From Branchiostoma floridae (taxonomy: Eukaryota > Chordata > Leptocardii > Amphioxiformes > Branchiostomatidae), in NCBI RefSeq assembly GCF_000003815.2, contig NW_023365723.1, positions 140,699 to 204,698 on the forward strand: a DNA stretch of 64,000 bases, read 5' to 3'. This document shows positions 31,547 through 42,626 of this stretch, piece after piece. Under the pieces are notes generated by a model, which saw only the letters and a list, made by a program, of their open reading frames with translations, did not search any database and had not been told where the DNA came from. Both the position numbers and the translations under genes were made by a program. How positions within the stretch are numbered: position 1 is the first letter of the stretch; the number at the start of each line of letters is the position of its first letter.

Positions 31547-32200
31547 TCTTCAAGTTAAAGAATCTCCTTCAATATAATACCATAATAGTACATTACTATG
31601 ATTGTTAATTGTAGCAGATAAGGTAAATTAAACTGTTTATCAATACTCCCTTTTTTGGCTGCAAGGGGTTTTGATTTCAATAAACCAGTTTCAGCACTAG
31701 GGAGGTTCCCGACAATTAGGCCACAGTAAAAATCAAAGATGGGGGCAAAAATCACTTAAGTCCAGCGGCACAATAAAACTATGAAGGTACAGGAGGTAAT
31801 CGATGTACGTCAATAAATCTAAACAGAGGACAAACTGGACCTGACTTCCTTTCACAAGCTGCGCCCTGTTCAAGTCAAGAGAGTATCAGAGACAAACAAG
31901 AGTACCTGCTTGTGTCCTTCCCCAATACCATATAATACAATTGGAGATGACAGTCCTAAGTTCTTCTGGCCACAAAGAAAGGCAAAAGAGAACACTGATA
32001 TTACTTGTTTTTTATTCCAATGTACAGATAGAGCCAGACAAAAGTTCTAATGGCCGCCATTACACAGTATCTGGATGTGAGGATGTTAATATAAAGTATA
32101 ATATGTACTACAATACATACTTTGCCACAAAGCCATCCTACAAAAAGCGAGGTAAGAAAACCTGCTGAATGCAGTTTTGACAGATCACACCACGTAATTT
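31547..32200. other. Spacer without recognisable gene
   Basis: AT-rich. A 75-codon open reading at 31941 shows no family resemblance. Confidence 0.35.
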
Positions 32201-32204
32201 GAAG

Positions 32205-32440
32205 GCCTATGGTCATACGAAGTATGCAATGGGTACCCTGTTATACATGTTTTCCGTCAGAATACATGCAATCGTCCCCCCAAAGCTGGCCCCTAATTTG
32301 TCCACCAAAAATTGACATCTGCGTTGACTTGGTATCCGAACCTGATGTTTGTATAAAATATAAATAATCTGGACATAGAGGTATAGATGACAGGAGGTGG
32401 CACCGGATGGAATTACAACCCTATATCATTGCATCATGGC
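32205..32440 (+). repeat. DUF6589-like repeat, 3' part
   Basis: Nucleotide match to 12445-12650, including the codons for GHTKYAMGTL and PPKLAP. Small indels break the frame, so this is a decayed fragment. Confidence 0.65.
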
Positions 32441-32686
32441 CTTAGTTTACGAGTCACGTAGTATAGTGAACGTATAGAAAGTTCAAACACACATCGTATT
32501 TATAGAATTAGAATAGGTCCTGGAAGGCTACATGCTTCTCCAAAGGTGGCATTTTCGATTTGAATTCACGAAAGTAACCACCTGCGACACCTCAGGAACG
32601 CGGGGTCATTGTTCGCGCAGCACGAGAAACGAAACCCACGCCACACCAGACTGTGCTTGATTTTCTTTATTTGTGCCAGAATAGTG

Positions 32687-32923
32687 ATGTCTGCAAAGAA
32701 AAAAAAATGCCACCGGGTAAGGCAAATGGACTCTGGAACAAAGGCCATGCTCGCATTATGGGGCCAGGAGGAGACGCAGAGAAAACTCAGCAAAGTTCAT
32801 AAAAACAAGGACACATTTGAGCAGATCTCAAGTGGCATGGTACAGATTGGTTTTGACAAATCTTGCGAACAATGCAGAACGAAAGTCAAGAAGCTGAAGC
32901 CCAGGTACCTGATTTTTCAGTGA
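32687..32923 (+). CDS. Myb/SANT-like DNA-binding ORF (Harbinger-type)
   Basis: From ATG 32687 the product reads MSAKKKKCHRVRQMDSGTKA, LALWGQEETQRKL, DTFEQISSGMVQIGFDKSCE and QCRTKVKKLKPRY. This is the trihelix-like Myb/SANT pattern (W-x-x-x-E-T ... I-x-x-x-M-x-x-x-G-F-x-K-x-x-x-Q-C-R-x-K-x-K-x-L-K). PIF/Harbinger transposons encode such a protein beside their transposase to help it bind the element ends. A donor CCAG|GTACCT lies at 32904, so the exon may splice onward. The Harbinger transposase fragment lies 2.4 kb downstream on the same strand. A host Myb-like gene is the alternative. Confidence 0.6.
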   Translation: MSAKKKKCHRVRQMDSGTKAMLALWGQEETQRKLSKVHKNKDTFEQISSGMVQIGFDKSCEQCRTKVKKLKPRYLIFQ

Positions 32924-33194
32924 TTATGAGCTGAGTCATGCAAGACGAATGTCTGAAGGAACAAGAAGCCGGAGTGAAACCAGATTTTTACATTTTTTAT
33001 CCTGACAACATTGCAAAAATGTCCTCCTTGATGTAAAACCAGGCATCCTTTTGTGTTTCAGGTTTGAGACTGAAGCTAACCTGTACAACATCAGAATTTA
33101 AGCAGCAATATGGGGGCTACAGAAGGAAAGCGCAGAATGCAGGAAAAGCTGTTCACAATGTCCCCATTTGATTGATTTATTTTCAAGAGTTCGC

Positions 33195-34905
33195 ATTACA
33201 GCACGAACAAGAGCAAAAGGAAAGACATTTGTGGCCTTGACATCTAGCAAACCCATCTAACTTAGCTTAACAAGCCCCCACTGAGCCAGAGGCACAGTCC
33301 CCGAAGTCTGGGTTTCCAAGGGGCTTGGCAGCTGTAAGAGCAGACCTGACTAACAACCCTGGGTAAGCTGGAGGTCCTGCCGTTGCCAATAGTTTTGCTC
33401 TGCATATTTTTAGGTGTAAGGTAGGGCTGTGTACCTAAACAACTTTTTAGGTACAGGTACACGGGTTAAGGTACAGGTCCGGACCTGCACCTGTACCTAA
33501 AAAAGTTTAACCAAGTATATGTAACTTAAACATGTAGCTAACTGTCTTTTCTAGTGATAAATTGTCATCTTTGTATGTGCAATTACATATTTGAATCTCA
33601 AAACAATTTCTTTGCAAGTTTTCTTAAGTTTCAACTGCAAGATTATCACCATTGTCATTGTTGATTCGGGATTTACTTGTCCAGCAGTCTTAAAAAGTAG
33701 TGTTTAATAGTGATTTAATTTGTTTAGGTACAGGTACAGGTACACAGATGTTTAGGTCCGGACCTGTACCTAAACAATTTTTTAGGTACGGTACAGGTAC
33801 GGGTATTTAGGTCCACAGCCCTAGTGTAAGGAATTTGAATTGCAGCAACTGCTGCTGCTCTCATCAAGGTACTGAAAGTGATGTCTCAGCACCCTGCTTT
33901 GGTGATTTGCCGCTTCAGAGATCACCAGACCCACGAGCCATGCTGAACACCCTCTGACTCTGGGTGACCTGTGAAAAAAAAAAAAAAAACATATATATTT
34001 CTATTTAGTGCGGAAGAGAACAAAAAATAGAGCTGTGAGCCTCAACTCAACAAGTTTTAAGTATTGATGCACGGGTTTCGGTACAAATCAGGTACTTGTG
34101 TCCTATAAAATGCCATGTCGTCCTTACACTGACCAATATGGTGACTCTGAACACAACGACAAAGACAGAACGCGTGTGAGCCGGCCAAGCCACCCCGGTC
34201 CTTTGACGCTACAAGTCAGCAACAGAGACGGACCTTCACTCATGAAAATCACACAAAAATTTAGTCCACAGCCTCCAGGTTCAACACAGTGAGTACACCA
34301 TACCGGTTGTGACGAGTATCATGGCCAAAATATCGTTTTCCTCGTCCCGACATTTTCAATTTCAACGCCAACAAATTTCCCCAACGTATACATGTGGCCG
34401 CCATGAACCTCTTAACAAAAACAACTTTTTCCTCAACAGTAGTAATTTTGAGGCTCCAACCTACAATGTAACATCTTACCACCGAACCAGACATACTATA
34501 AGATAACTGCTGAGCTTTTTTGAGGGAAAAATAAGACAAAATACAAAGACAACTACTGCAGTTGCAAATGTCCATCCTCACCTCACAACGGCCGCCCTGT
34601 ACTGACAAGTTCCACACGGAACTTCTCTTGTATCAGTGCGCGTCAACATCTGGAATACCGCTAAGCTCTTAATTACAGAGTCACGTACAGCTTACCTCGT
34701 AAAAAAAATTGGAATGAAATAGTAAATAACAATCAAAACTATCCAATGTAGCGACATTATAGTCAAACATTTATTTCTTACCCGGACTATTTTATGGCGG
34801 CGCTTGTGTATATTCCGTCTGGGAGGGTATTCGGTGGAGCCTGAATGATGACGTAAGAAGACCACGGAGGCTTAGTAGGGGGTTTTAGAAGTACCGCTCT
34901 TTAAT
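33195..34905. repeat. Dispersed repeat R1, copy 2 (contains MITE)
   Basis: Matches 14063-15300 on both sides of the inserted MITE. No ORF is shared between the copies. It lies between the Myb-like ORF and the Harbinger transposase and could be internal to that element or inserted into it. Confidence 0.75.
33422..33823. mobile_element. hAT-type MITE, 402 bp, perfect 8-bp TSD
   Basis: The ends are TAGGGCTGTGTACCTAAA and the reverse complement of TAGGGCTGTGGACCTAAA (17 of 18 bases match). The element is flanked by GTGTAAGG at 33414-33421 and 33824-33831. The related repeat at 14291-14298 has a single GTGTAAGG with no insert. Subterminal regions are built from many copies of GGTACAGGTAC and TAGGTCCGGACCTG in both orientations. 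No ORF. The 8-bp TSD and TAGGG ends fit the hAT superfamily. Confidence 0.9.
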
Positions 34906-35329
34906 GATAAACGTCATTAAAAGCCGCATGACAAAGGCTTCGAAGTTGTATCACACGGACTTCCATTGATTACAATAGAACGTCGGCTCTTCCTATCGCG
35001 CTTTGGCATCGCAGCAAATCAAGATTCAGTAGAATCTTATGACTCTCGTTATGTGCGTTTCAAATGTTTAAGTTACTAGTTTTGGCTGAACTCTGCCCTC
35101 AATGTGAAATCAATGCGCTTCCTCTCGACAGCGCCTTTGCATCTGATCGCAACAAATAAAGATGTTATGAACTTTCATTTCTTGTTTCATTTCATTAGCT
35201 GAACTCAGGTGAACTCGAAGCATGTTACGTTAACCGGTTCGAAGCCTGTTCCTTTACCCGGTTCTTTTGTTCGAATGAATAATGTTTTTGTCGCAATGTG
35301 CATTAAGGATAGTTTTTTTTTTTATCTTA

Positions 35330-35845
35330 AGTTTTTTCGTAGCCAGCATTGGTGGGAAAACGATGTCCTCAACAACTTTACGGACAAGGACTGGCTTGAA
35401 AACTTCAGGATGAGATGGGTCCTCTTTGATTTCATTTGTACGGAGCTAGGAGGACGGCTGACACGACAGAATACGCGGTTTAGGGAAGCAATTTCTGTGA
35501 CCAAGCGAGCCGGGCGTGGCGCTATGGTATCTGGCCACGAGGGCCGACTACAGAACCCTTTCACATCTGTTTGGGGTAGGACGGTCCTCCGTTTGTACCA
35601 TAGTCCACGAGACGGTGTGTGCAGCTTTAGTCCGCTACATGAACATCCCGAGAGGAGACCGTCTGCGTGCTAACATTAGAGAGTTCGATGACAAGACGCG
35701 GCTTTCCACAGTGTGCCGGTGCGATCGATGGCACGCATATCCCAATCATCGCACCAAGTGATGACCATTCAGATTACTTCAACAGAAAAGGCTGGCATTA
35801 CTTAGATCTAGGCGTCCGGACCGTCATCAACTGTTCAATTGTAAG
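35330..35845 (+). pseudogene. PIF/Harbinger transposase fragment (HARBI1-like)
   Basis: Three successive frames give one Harbinger-type protein: QHWWENDVLNNFTDKDWLEN and FRMRWVLFDFICTELGGRL (frame 1, to about 35515); ALWYLATRADYRTLSHLFGV and GRSSVCTIVHETVCAAL (frame 2); then RGFPQCAGAIDGTHIPIIAP and DYFNRKGWHYLDLG (frame 3). AIDGTHI carries the first catalytic Asp of the DDE triad. The second Asp and the Glu are missing because the match ends near 35840. Two frameshifts mean it is inactive unless they are sequencing errors. HARBI1 itself is a domesticated relative. Confidence 0.8.
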
Positions 35846-35849
35846 ACAA

Positions 35850-36240
35850 AATAATGCAACATGATGCGAAAAACGATTTGAGGTATATGTACATTGTCTA
35901 ATTTCATCTCGCTTTGGCGACACATGTGCCAGAGGCTGTTTTTTTTCTGTCATAATCTTTTGTTTACGCGGGAAACTCCGTAACCTGATACCTCCTGCAA
36001 CCGGACAGTGCGCGTAGCAACGTTAACCGGACCCTTGCAACCCAACACTGTTGTAAGCTTGGACCGTTAGCTTGTAGGCCATCAGACGCAAAGTTACACA
36101 TCGCGTCATCGGTGCCAGTGACAGAGCTCGAAGATTATTTTAACGAAATCACATACACATACTGGAAAAATCAAAGCCAACTATTGATAAGCGTTCAAAA
36201 AGACATAGGTGTAAGCTAAGTTTTGTTTTAAAAAGAGTCA
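35850..36240. other. Spacer without recognisable gene
   Basis: No coding or repeat match seen. Confidence 0.4.
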
Positions 36241-36417
36241 ATGGGCTTTGTTAATGAAATGCACCCGTATAAGTTACCTCGTCTTTACCTAGGTGGCTCC
36301 AATGCAGCCGCGTCACCTTCGACTGTTACCGCTGCACCTATGTCCACTTCGTCTACCGCTAGTGCAACTGCTTCCACGTCAGCGGCAGTTAAGCTGAGCT
36401 CTTCCAAGGATGAGGAG
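36241..36417 (+). CDS. Ser/Ala/Thr-rich exon
   Basis: ATG at 36241 opens MGFVNEMHPYKLPRLYLGGS, followed by a low-complexity Ser/Ala/Thr stretch and KLSSSKDEE. A donor GAG|GTATGC is at 36418. It could be the 5' exon of a gene whose next exons are lost or outside recognition. Low complexity makes coding uncertain. Confidence 0.3.
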
Positions 36418-36869
36418 GTATGCATAATTTGGAAAGAATTTGGATTTGACTGAAATGTTGCCTTTGTAGTTGCTTATTTGCATTTCATGGGTAAGTTGCA
36501 ATTGGTAAATTTCAAAAGAGCCAATGTCCGTGTTCAACTATACTGGGTATATAACGACACCAAGGTACACATTTGAGAACAGTATGAAAAGTGGTTATAT
36601 GATTTAGCTAACTTAACAAGTTACATCTTAGTGCACGTATCAGGCTTTTTGGATGTTTTCTTTACTGACTACAACGCATGGACGTCTTACAGGGCGAGGC
36701 TGTAACGTTAACCCGGTAAACGATATCTACCGAGGACATGCTCAGATTGATGCCAGGGAAGTTGCTGAATGACCAGGTTAACTTCTGTTGCTCTTAATTT
36801 GTGCTATGTGTCATAAATGTACATGTATGGCCGTAGCGCATGATTGATAAGTGACGGATTTCATTTAAA
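36418..36869. other. Spacer without recognisable gene
   Basis: No gene seen. Repeat R2 copy 2 starts at 36870. Confidence 0.4.
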
Positions 36870-37372
36870 TGCTGTCAATAAAACTTTACGAGCCTGTGCT
36901 TTTTTTTCGATTTTACAGATTATAAATGTCTACATGGACATGATTGTACAGAGAGGTAAACTACAGGTGGGTGAATTAGATGATAATTTTTAAATTTCAG
37001 CATACATGTATTTCACGTGTGTGCCAATTGTCTGCCAACTGTATAATCTATCTAATTAAAAAGAAAATAATCAGTTTCAAAGATTTTATGAATATATGTC
37101 GATAGCATTAAGAGCAAACTCTGATCATTCTCTTTTGTAATGTGTATGGATATGTGTTATCGTTGTTTGCCTTTGCAAGAGGAAATAGAGGTCGACAGAA
37201 AGAGAGTCTATCCAGACGCAATTCCGGGACGAACAAGTTATAAATCATACTTTGATTTAAAATTGCTTTCATCCTCAAACAGGAGAAACCAAATGTCCAT
37301 GCTTTCAACCCGTTCAGAGGTGGACGCACAAAACCGACATTTTCACGATGGACTTGGTGCTGATTCCGATTC
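36870..37372. repeat. Dispersed repeat R2, copy 2, left of LINE
   Basis: Matches 15630-16360, apart from the hairpin-bearing insertion there. Its open stretch (MCMDMCYRCLPLQEE ... FHDGLGADSD) runs by chance in frame into the LINE, creating a chimeric 457-codon ORF. Bases 39203-39290 are the continuation of this repeat beyond the LINE. Confidence 0.8.
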
Positions 37373-38907
37373 CGGTTTGGATCCCAGTGACACACCTGGT
37401 ATTGCTAACGCAATAAACAAATCCCTTGCAACTGTGATCAGATCCCTACCGCCGTTGGATTTATCATTGCTACCAGCTTACCTACCGGCCCGACCTCCGC
37501 CTACAGTAAATCACTGGGACGTCTACATGAAGTTGCAAAAGGTCAAGACTCGTAAAGCGGCTGGTCCCGACGCCATTCCCGGCAAGCTGATCAAAGAGTT
37601 TGCTTATGAATTGAGTGTTCCGCTGGCAGACATACTTAACTCATCGTTCCAACAAGGTTTAGTACCAGATGAGTGGAAAAACGCCACCGTAGTCCCAGTC
37701 CCAAAGTGTCAACCACCGTCCGTAAATGAACTTCGGCCTATCTCTCTAACATCACTCCTGAGTAAGGTCGCTGAAAACTTCATCTGCCAGTGGGCTATGA
37801 CAGACATCCTCCCGAATATTGACGTTCAGCAGTTCGGTGGGATTAAAGGCCGATCTACCACTCACTGTCTCTTAGACATGACAAACACTTTATTCAAGGC
37901 GTGTGACAAGCCTAATACTCTGTGCTCCCTAGTCTCTACTGACTATAGCAAGGCATTTGACAGAGTCAGTCACACAGTCGCGATTTGCCGTCTTGTAGAA
38001 CTCGGACTGCGGCCTTCGCTGGTCAGATGGATCGCCGATTTTCTCACAAACAGACGCCAAGAGGTGCGATACCACGGCGTGTGTTCCAACAGCGTCCTGA
38101 TCACTTGCGGTCTACCACAAGGAACGTTACTGGGCCCCCTTATCTTCACTGCTTACATTAATAGTGCAGCACAGGAAGCTCTCTCAAAGCGCTGGAAATT
38201 TGTTGATGATTTGAACATGCTGGAAGTCCGGAACCCACCCCTAAGTCCGTCACACCTGCAACAGGACCTAACTGACTTGGACAACTGGTCAAAAGAAAGC
38301 CACATGATGCTCCACCCTGGAAAGTGCAAAGTTATGCACATACAATTCAGCAAAGTCCCTTACATCCCTCGTCCACTCACAGTCAGTAATGTTGTCCTCC
38401 AAGAAGTACCATCTATGAAGTGGAACACTCATGTCAACACCATGTATAAGAAAGCCAGTCAACGGCTCTTCCTCCTATGTAAACTCAAAACACTTCCGCC
38501 TCCCAACAGATGATCTTGTGACAGTTTACATCACCTACATCCGTCCCATTACAGAGTACTGTGCCCCCGTGTGGCACCCCGGACTACCCGGCGTGCTCAG
38601 TAAGAAGATCGAATCTGTTCAAAGACGTGCCTTCAGAATCATTTTAGGCCCTGACTTTACGTCCTACACCAAGGCATGTGACTTACTAGACCTACCCACA
38701 CTCGAAGACCGTCGCGAAGCCTTAACGATGAAGTTCGCCAGATCACTGCAGTCATCTGAGCAATTCAGACACCTTCTCCCTTCTTCTCGGGGGGAAATAA
38801 GTGGAAGGTCGACACGATCATCACAGAAACTAGACATTATACACTGTAAGACTGATAGATATAGATCCAGCGCTGTTCCTCACATGACTAGACTTCTGAA
38901 CGCTTAA
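37373..38907 (+). pseudogene. LINE reverse transcriptase ORF, one frameshift
   Basis: The RT starts after LPPLDLSLLPAYLPA with KTRKAAGPDAIPGKLIKEFA, then ELRPISLTSLLSKVAENFI, FGGIKGRSTTHCLLDM, motif A STDYSKAFDRVSH, motif B GLPQGTLLGPLIFTAYIN and motif C KFVDDLNML. The three catalytic aspartates (DYSKAFD and the FVDD pair) are all present. A segment before MKWNTHVN appears deleted. A one-base shift near 38490, in an A-rich run, moves the frame to FRLPTDDLVTVYITYIRPIT and on to the RRAFRIILG and LEDRREALTMKFA blocks. The ORF ends at TAA 38905-38907. Recently dead rather than ancient. Confidence 0.85.
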
Positions 38908-39202
38908 TTGCCTTCGCTGTGTTCGCTACTCGTTGTGTTTTGAACTGTTTTATATATGTATGATAATATCCTATATATATGTATGATATTCTATGAACAT
39001 CTGTTATTTAAATGCCCCGAAACTGTATCAGCTGTAAATGTCGTTGATTGATGATTTTAACTAGTGTGTTTAGACCAGTGTATTTTAATCAGTGTATCTT
39101 GAGCTCTTGACATTTTTATCTTGTGTAGTTTACCACGCAATTCAGCCGTTGGCTGCAAGGTGGCAACTGTGACGTCTGACTTTTGAATAAACCATTATTA
39201 TA
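37373..39202 (+). mobile_element. 5'-truncated non-LTR retrotransposon (CR1/Jockey group)
   Basis: A 1.8 kb LINE fragment lies inside repeat R2. The unoccupied version of the target is at 16351-16371. The insertion begins right after gattc and ends at attattat followed by attcac, giving a short candidate duplication ATTC. The 3' end carries GAATAAA and an ATT-rich tail. The 5' end lacks ORF1 and the endonuclease, as expected from incomplete reverse transcription. Confidence 0.85.
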
Positions 39203-39329
39203 TTCACCTTGAGGCGCACTGGTGCATGGCGGTAGGCCCCTTTTCCACTTGACGGCACTTTCACCGCGCTCTCGCTCCGATGGCAAACATGCCCAAAGAA
39301 GTCGTGTGATGCCGCAGCATCAACGGTAC

Positions 39330-39547
39330 AAAAGAGGGCGCAGCTGGTGAGCAACATCAGGAACCAGATCAGCGGGGGTGCTGAAGAGCAGCAGATGGCG
39401 GCCGAGCAGCGCCGCCTACCCAGGAGTCAGCTGAGCGGGCTTCTGCAGGAGCGCCGCTTCGCACAGGTCCGCATTCCGAACGGCCACCTGTTGGGACTGA
39501 AGACGGGATTGAACCTTAACTGGAGCCCAAGCAGAGGCTTTAGAAGG
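39330..39547 (+). CDS. Exon-like ORF, Gln/Arg-rich
   Basis: The reading VQKRAQLVSNIRNQISGGAE and EEQQMAAEQRRLPRSQLSGL, then ERRFAQVRIPNGHLLGLKTG and LNWSPSRGF, ends at AAG|GTACTA near 39546. GC content and codon use look coding and differ from the AT-rich surroundings. It lies just after repeat R2. No family recognised. Confidence 0.35.
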
Positions 39548-39941
39548 TACTATTTTATTTCCTTGAGTAAAACTGTTTCCATCACACATGGCTCAGATAT
39601 TTAGAATTAATCTGTATCTTTGCAGTTGGCGCTTAGCATGGAGTCATAACAGAGCCTGAGAAAAGTTGCAAAAGGCTTTGTCAAACATAATGCAATAACG
39701 TCTGGCCACAGGCAGCGCAGATTAAATTGAAAACATCAGAAAATTGATCGAGAAGGTCGACCTCGAGGAAAGCTGGGCAAGCACCTATCTTTTCTCATAT
39801 TACATTATCAGATAAATGAACATCATGAGGCAACTGTGCATACCATATCTTTATGGAAACCTACACTTATTTTGCACAGTTTACTTAATACACATATCTT
39901 TTAAGTAACGTAATTTCGGATGGACGTCCTGGCCCTAAGGA

Positions 39942-42300
39942 AAGATGGACGAGCCATCCAGAAACAATAATGTGCCCATAAGATGCCCAGATGCCATTGA
40001 TAAGATTGTCGGCACTGTGAGGAGGTGGCATGTCAATAAGGGTGTGACGCCAAGTTTTGTCAAGGGCAAAATCATCAAGCTGCCTTTGTAAATTTTCATT
40101 GTTTTATGGACCAAGAAAACCACTGTGCCCTGTCATTACAATATGCAAAAGCCGTGAATGGTAAAATGTTTGTTGACATCTTTTTTTAAAGTCAGTCCTT
40201 GACAGATGTTGTTCACTACTGATTTCGAAAGTGAGTAAAAGTATATTTTAATGAGCCTTAACAAGAATGAAAACGTCGACACATCGGCACATCAATGCGC
40301 AACTCCAGGCCCAAATTGACAGTAAGAGGAGAAGTTGCAGGAAGTGAGTACTCTAAATCAGATAGCCATCTGGAAACATGTTGACCAGGTTCTGACGTGG
40401 AACAGATTGGAAAATGGATTGTTCCTAAGTTCACGTTCTGGAAAACCTGTACAGCCAACAGAAGTACGAAGGTCATCACCGCATTTTTCAACAATGAACG
40501 TTATGACAGATCTATGATAAATATCAAACAGTGTGCACTATGCAGTATGGAGGGCGCATGGTTCTTGAAGCTTATCGTTCCAAGACGAAGGCAACATTTG
40601 AAGTGGCGCAACAGTGGCTGGAAAGACTACTTGGGAAAGGCTCCTTTGCTGGTGTGAAGAAGACCAGCTTTGAGAGTTCACCGAGATCAAGGAGAACAAA
40701 GATGAATAAGGCAAAACAAAACAAGACCGCAAAACTTTTTCAAGAATTGAAAGAAACATGCACAAAGCCTGTCCCAAGAAATGGAGAACCTAATGATCCA
40801 CAACCATCAACCTCTAACCTTTCTCAGAAGCTTCAAGCTGCAAAGAAGTCAAAGGGTGTACTACAGAGACAACTCAGGGAGACAGTAAAAGAAAAAGATG
40901 CACAGCTGCAGGAAATGGTTGTCAAACAGTTCCAGTTGGAAAAATTGGTGGAGACTGTGAAGCACTAACAAGAAAAGGATGAAAAAGCAACAAGGAAAAT
41001 GATGGAAAAAGTCTAAGAAAGAGAAAGGAAGGTGAGGGAGAAAGAAAAGGAAACAAAAGCAAGGAACATGTCCCGGAAGGTCCGTCGTCGTGACAAGGAG
41101 ATCAAGGAGCTGAAGAAACTCTCCACATTGTCAAGGGAAACACCGGTACCAAAGAAGGGGCAGTTGACTCTGTTGGAGAAACAGCTGACTTACCACAAAA
41201 AGATGAGAGCATTGCAGCAAAAAAATGTCTTCCCTGAAGAAAGAAGTAAAGGACTTGAAGAAAGAAAAGGCAGGGTTGGAAATGGAACTGCAGCACTGCC
41301 AACTGAAGCTGGAGCTTGCACTTGCTGAGAAGTACACAATAGATTTAAGAGAAGGACCCCACCACACAAGTCCGTACACCAACGACATGCGGCACTGTTG
41401 CTATAACCTTTTGGAACATGGAGTCAGTTCTCAGAACATGTCAAATGTAATCTATGATGTTTTACAAGTAAATCTATGATGTTTTACATTTTGTGCAAGT
41501 ATGGCTTGAAGAAAGAAGATTTGCCTGGGGTGACGTTCTGTCAGATAGTAAGAGAGGAGGGAGGCATTGTTTCTGGAGTGCAACTTGCTGAAGAAATGGA
41601 TGTACCTGTACAGAAGGATCAAACAATACACAGTGATGGTACATCCAAAGATGGCATAAAGTGCACTGGCTACAAGCTGACCACCGGGAAAGGGCAGCAC
41701 CGAACTGCAGGGATCCTCAAAATGTCTTCTGGACAGTCTGCAGAGCAGCTAGAGGGGCTCCAATTCATCCTGAAGAAATTGGCCATGATTTCCGACAGTT
41801 CAGCCGACACCATCACCAAAGCCAAGCAGTTACTGTCCAACATCAAGAACACCATGTGGGATGGTGCTGATAGCCATAAACACTTTAACGAGCTGCTGGG
41901 GGAGTACAGGGCGGAAATCCTTCCAGATGTGATTGATGGCTGGGAGGATCTCAGTGCTGAGGTTCAGCAGAATATCAGCGCTATGAACTACATGTATTGT
42001 CAGCTGCATGCCCTTGTCGGCTGCGCCACGTATGCAGACGAAGCTATGATGTCCCTGGAATGGTTCTGGAGGCAGCGGTTGGGATAACTGGGAGTTCCAG
42101 AACAAGGATGACCAAGGATGGGCACTATTCTTGGGGTATGCGAGACTCTGCTACCCAACGTCGTTGCCAAAGTCCAGCCCTTACTAAAAGTGTACAAGGT
42201 ACGAACCAGGTCACCATGTTCTGGGACAGAAGCGACATGAAAAAATGTTGTTGTGGATGATGATTCGAGCGAGAAGGGAGGCAGGAATTTGGTAGAGAGG
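39942..42300 (+). pseudogene. Coiled-coil plus transposase-like gene, several frame breaks
   Basis: A short ORF (MDEPSRNNNVPIRCPDAIDK ... PSFVKGKIIKLPL) starts at 39943. Then follow VSTLNQIAIWKHVDQVLTWN, a long Lys/Glu/Gln coiled coil (40531-41330, e.g. KLQAAKKSKGVLQRQLRETV) with two stops near 40968-41017, and YTNDMRHCCYNLLEHGVSSQ. After a break at 41451-41488, a 200-codon frame reads GLKKEDLPGVTFCQIVREEG, QTIHSDGTSKDGIKCTGYKL and LLSNIKNTMWDGADSHKHFN. The H-S-D-G-T-S/T-K block looks like the first acidic position of a DDE-type nuclease in a cnidarian/lancelet TE family of which I know no formal name. The tail is broken after 42087. Confidence 0.5.
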
Positions 42301-42434
42301 CTGGCCATAATTCTCGAATACCAACTTCTACCATAGTACACAAATATGTAGTGGACGTGAGAGTGGTGCGTTTGTTGGGGTGGGGTAGTGCATTCAGGGT
42401 GGTTCCGGAGAGGGGATCGTAAATTGTTTTTGAA

Positions 42435-42626
42435 TTGTCATTGTTATTCATAATTACATCATTACGCAAAGACAGGCAAAACAAAGACGTACAAATACTG
42501 AAAACCGCGGGCGGACCATTTACATCAGCAGATAAAGTAGATATGTATGTTGCAATAACCGATGATAATGACACCATAAAGCTTGGCCGACTCTACCTAG
42601 AAGTTCGCAATACACCGAACACGTAA
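42435..42626 (+). pseudogene. TE ORF piece (GGPFTSADKVD family)
   Basis: LRKDRQNKDVQILKTAGGPF followed by TSADKVDMYV and LGRLYLEVRNT resembles a short motif found near the end of several lancelet transposon ORFs (G-G-P-F-T-x-x-E-E-V-D ... R-L-Y-x-E-V-R). It may be the end of the 39.9-42.3 kb gene. Confidence 0.35.

Noticed and set aside
33422-33823. The GGTACAGGTAC clusters as a tandem satellite or CRISPR-like array
   Set aside because: The copies are inverted and irregular, and exact MITE ends with TSDs explain them; no spacers.
35200-35260. tRNA-like GGTTCGAAGCC string
   Set aside because: No matching acceptor, D or anticodon stems around it.
37140-38513. A single 457-residue host protein
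   Set aside because: The first 78 codons belong to repeat R2, which occurs without the LINE at 16.1 kb; the ORF is a chance fusion.
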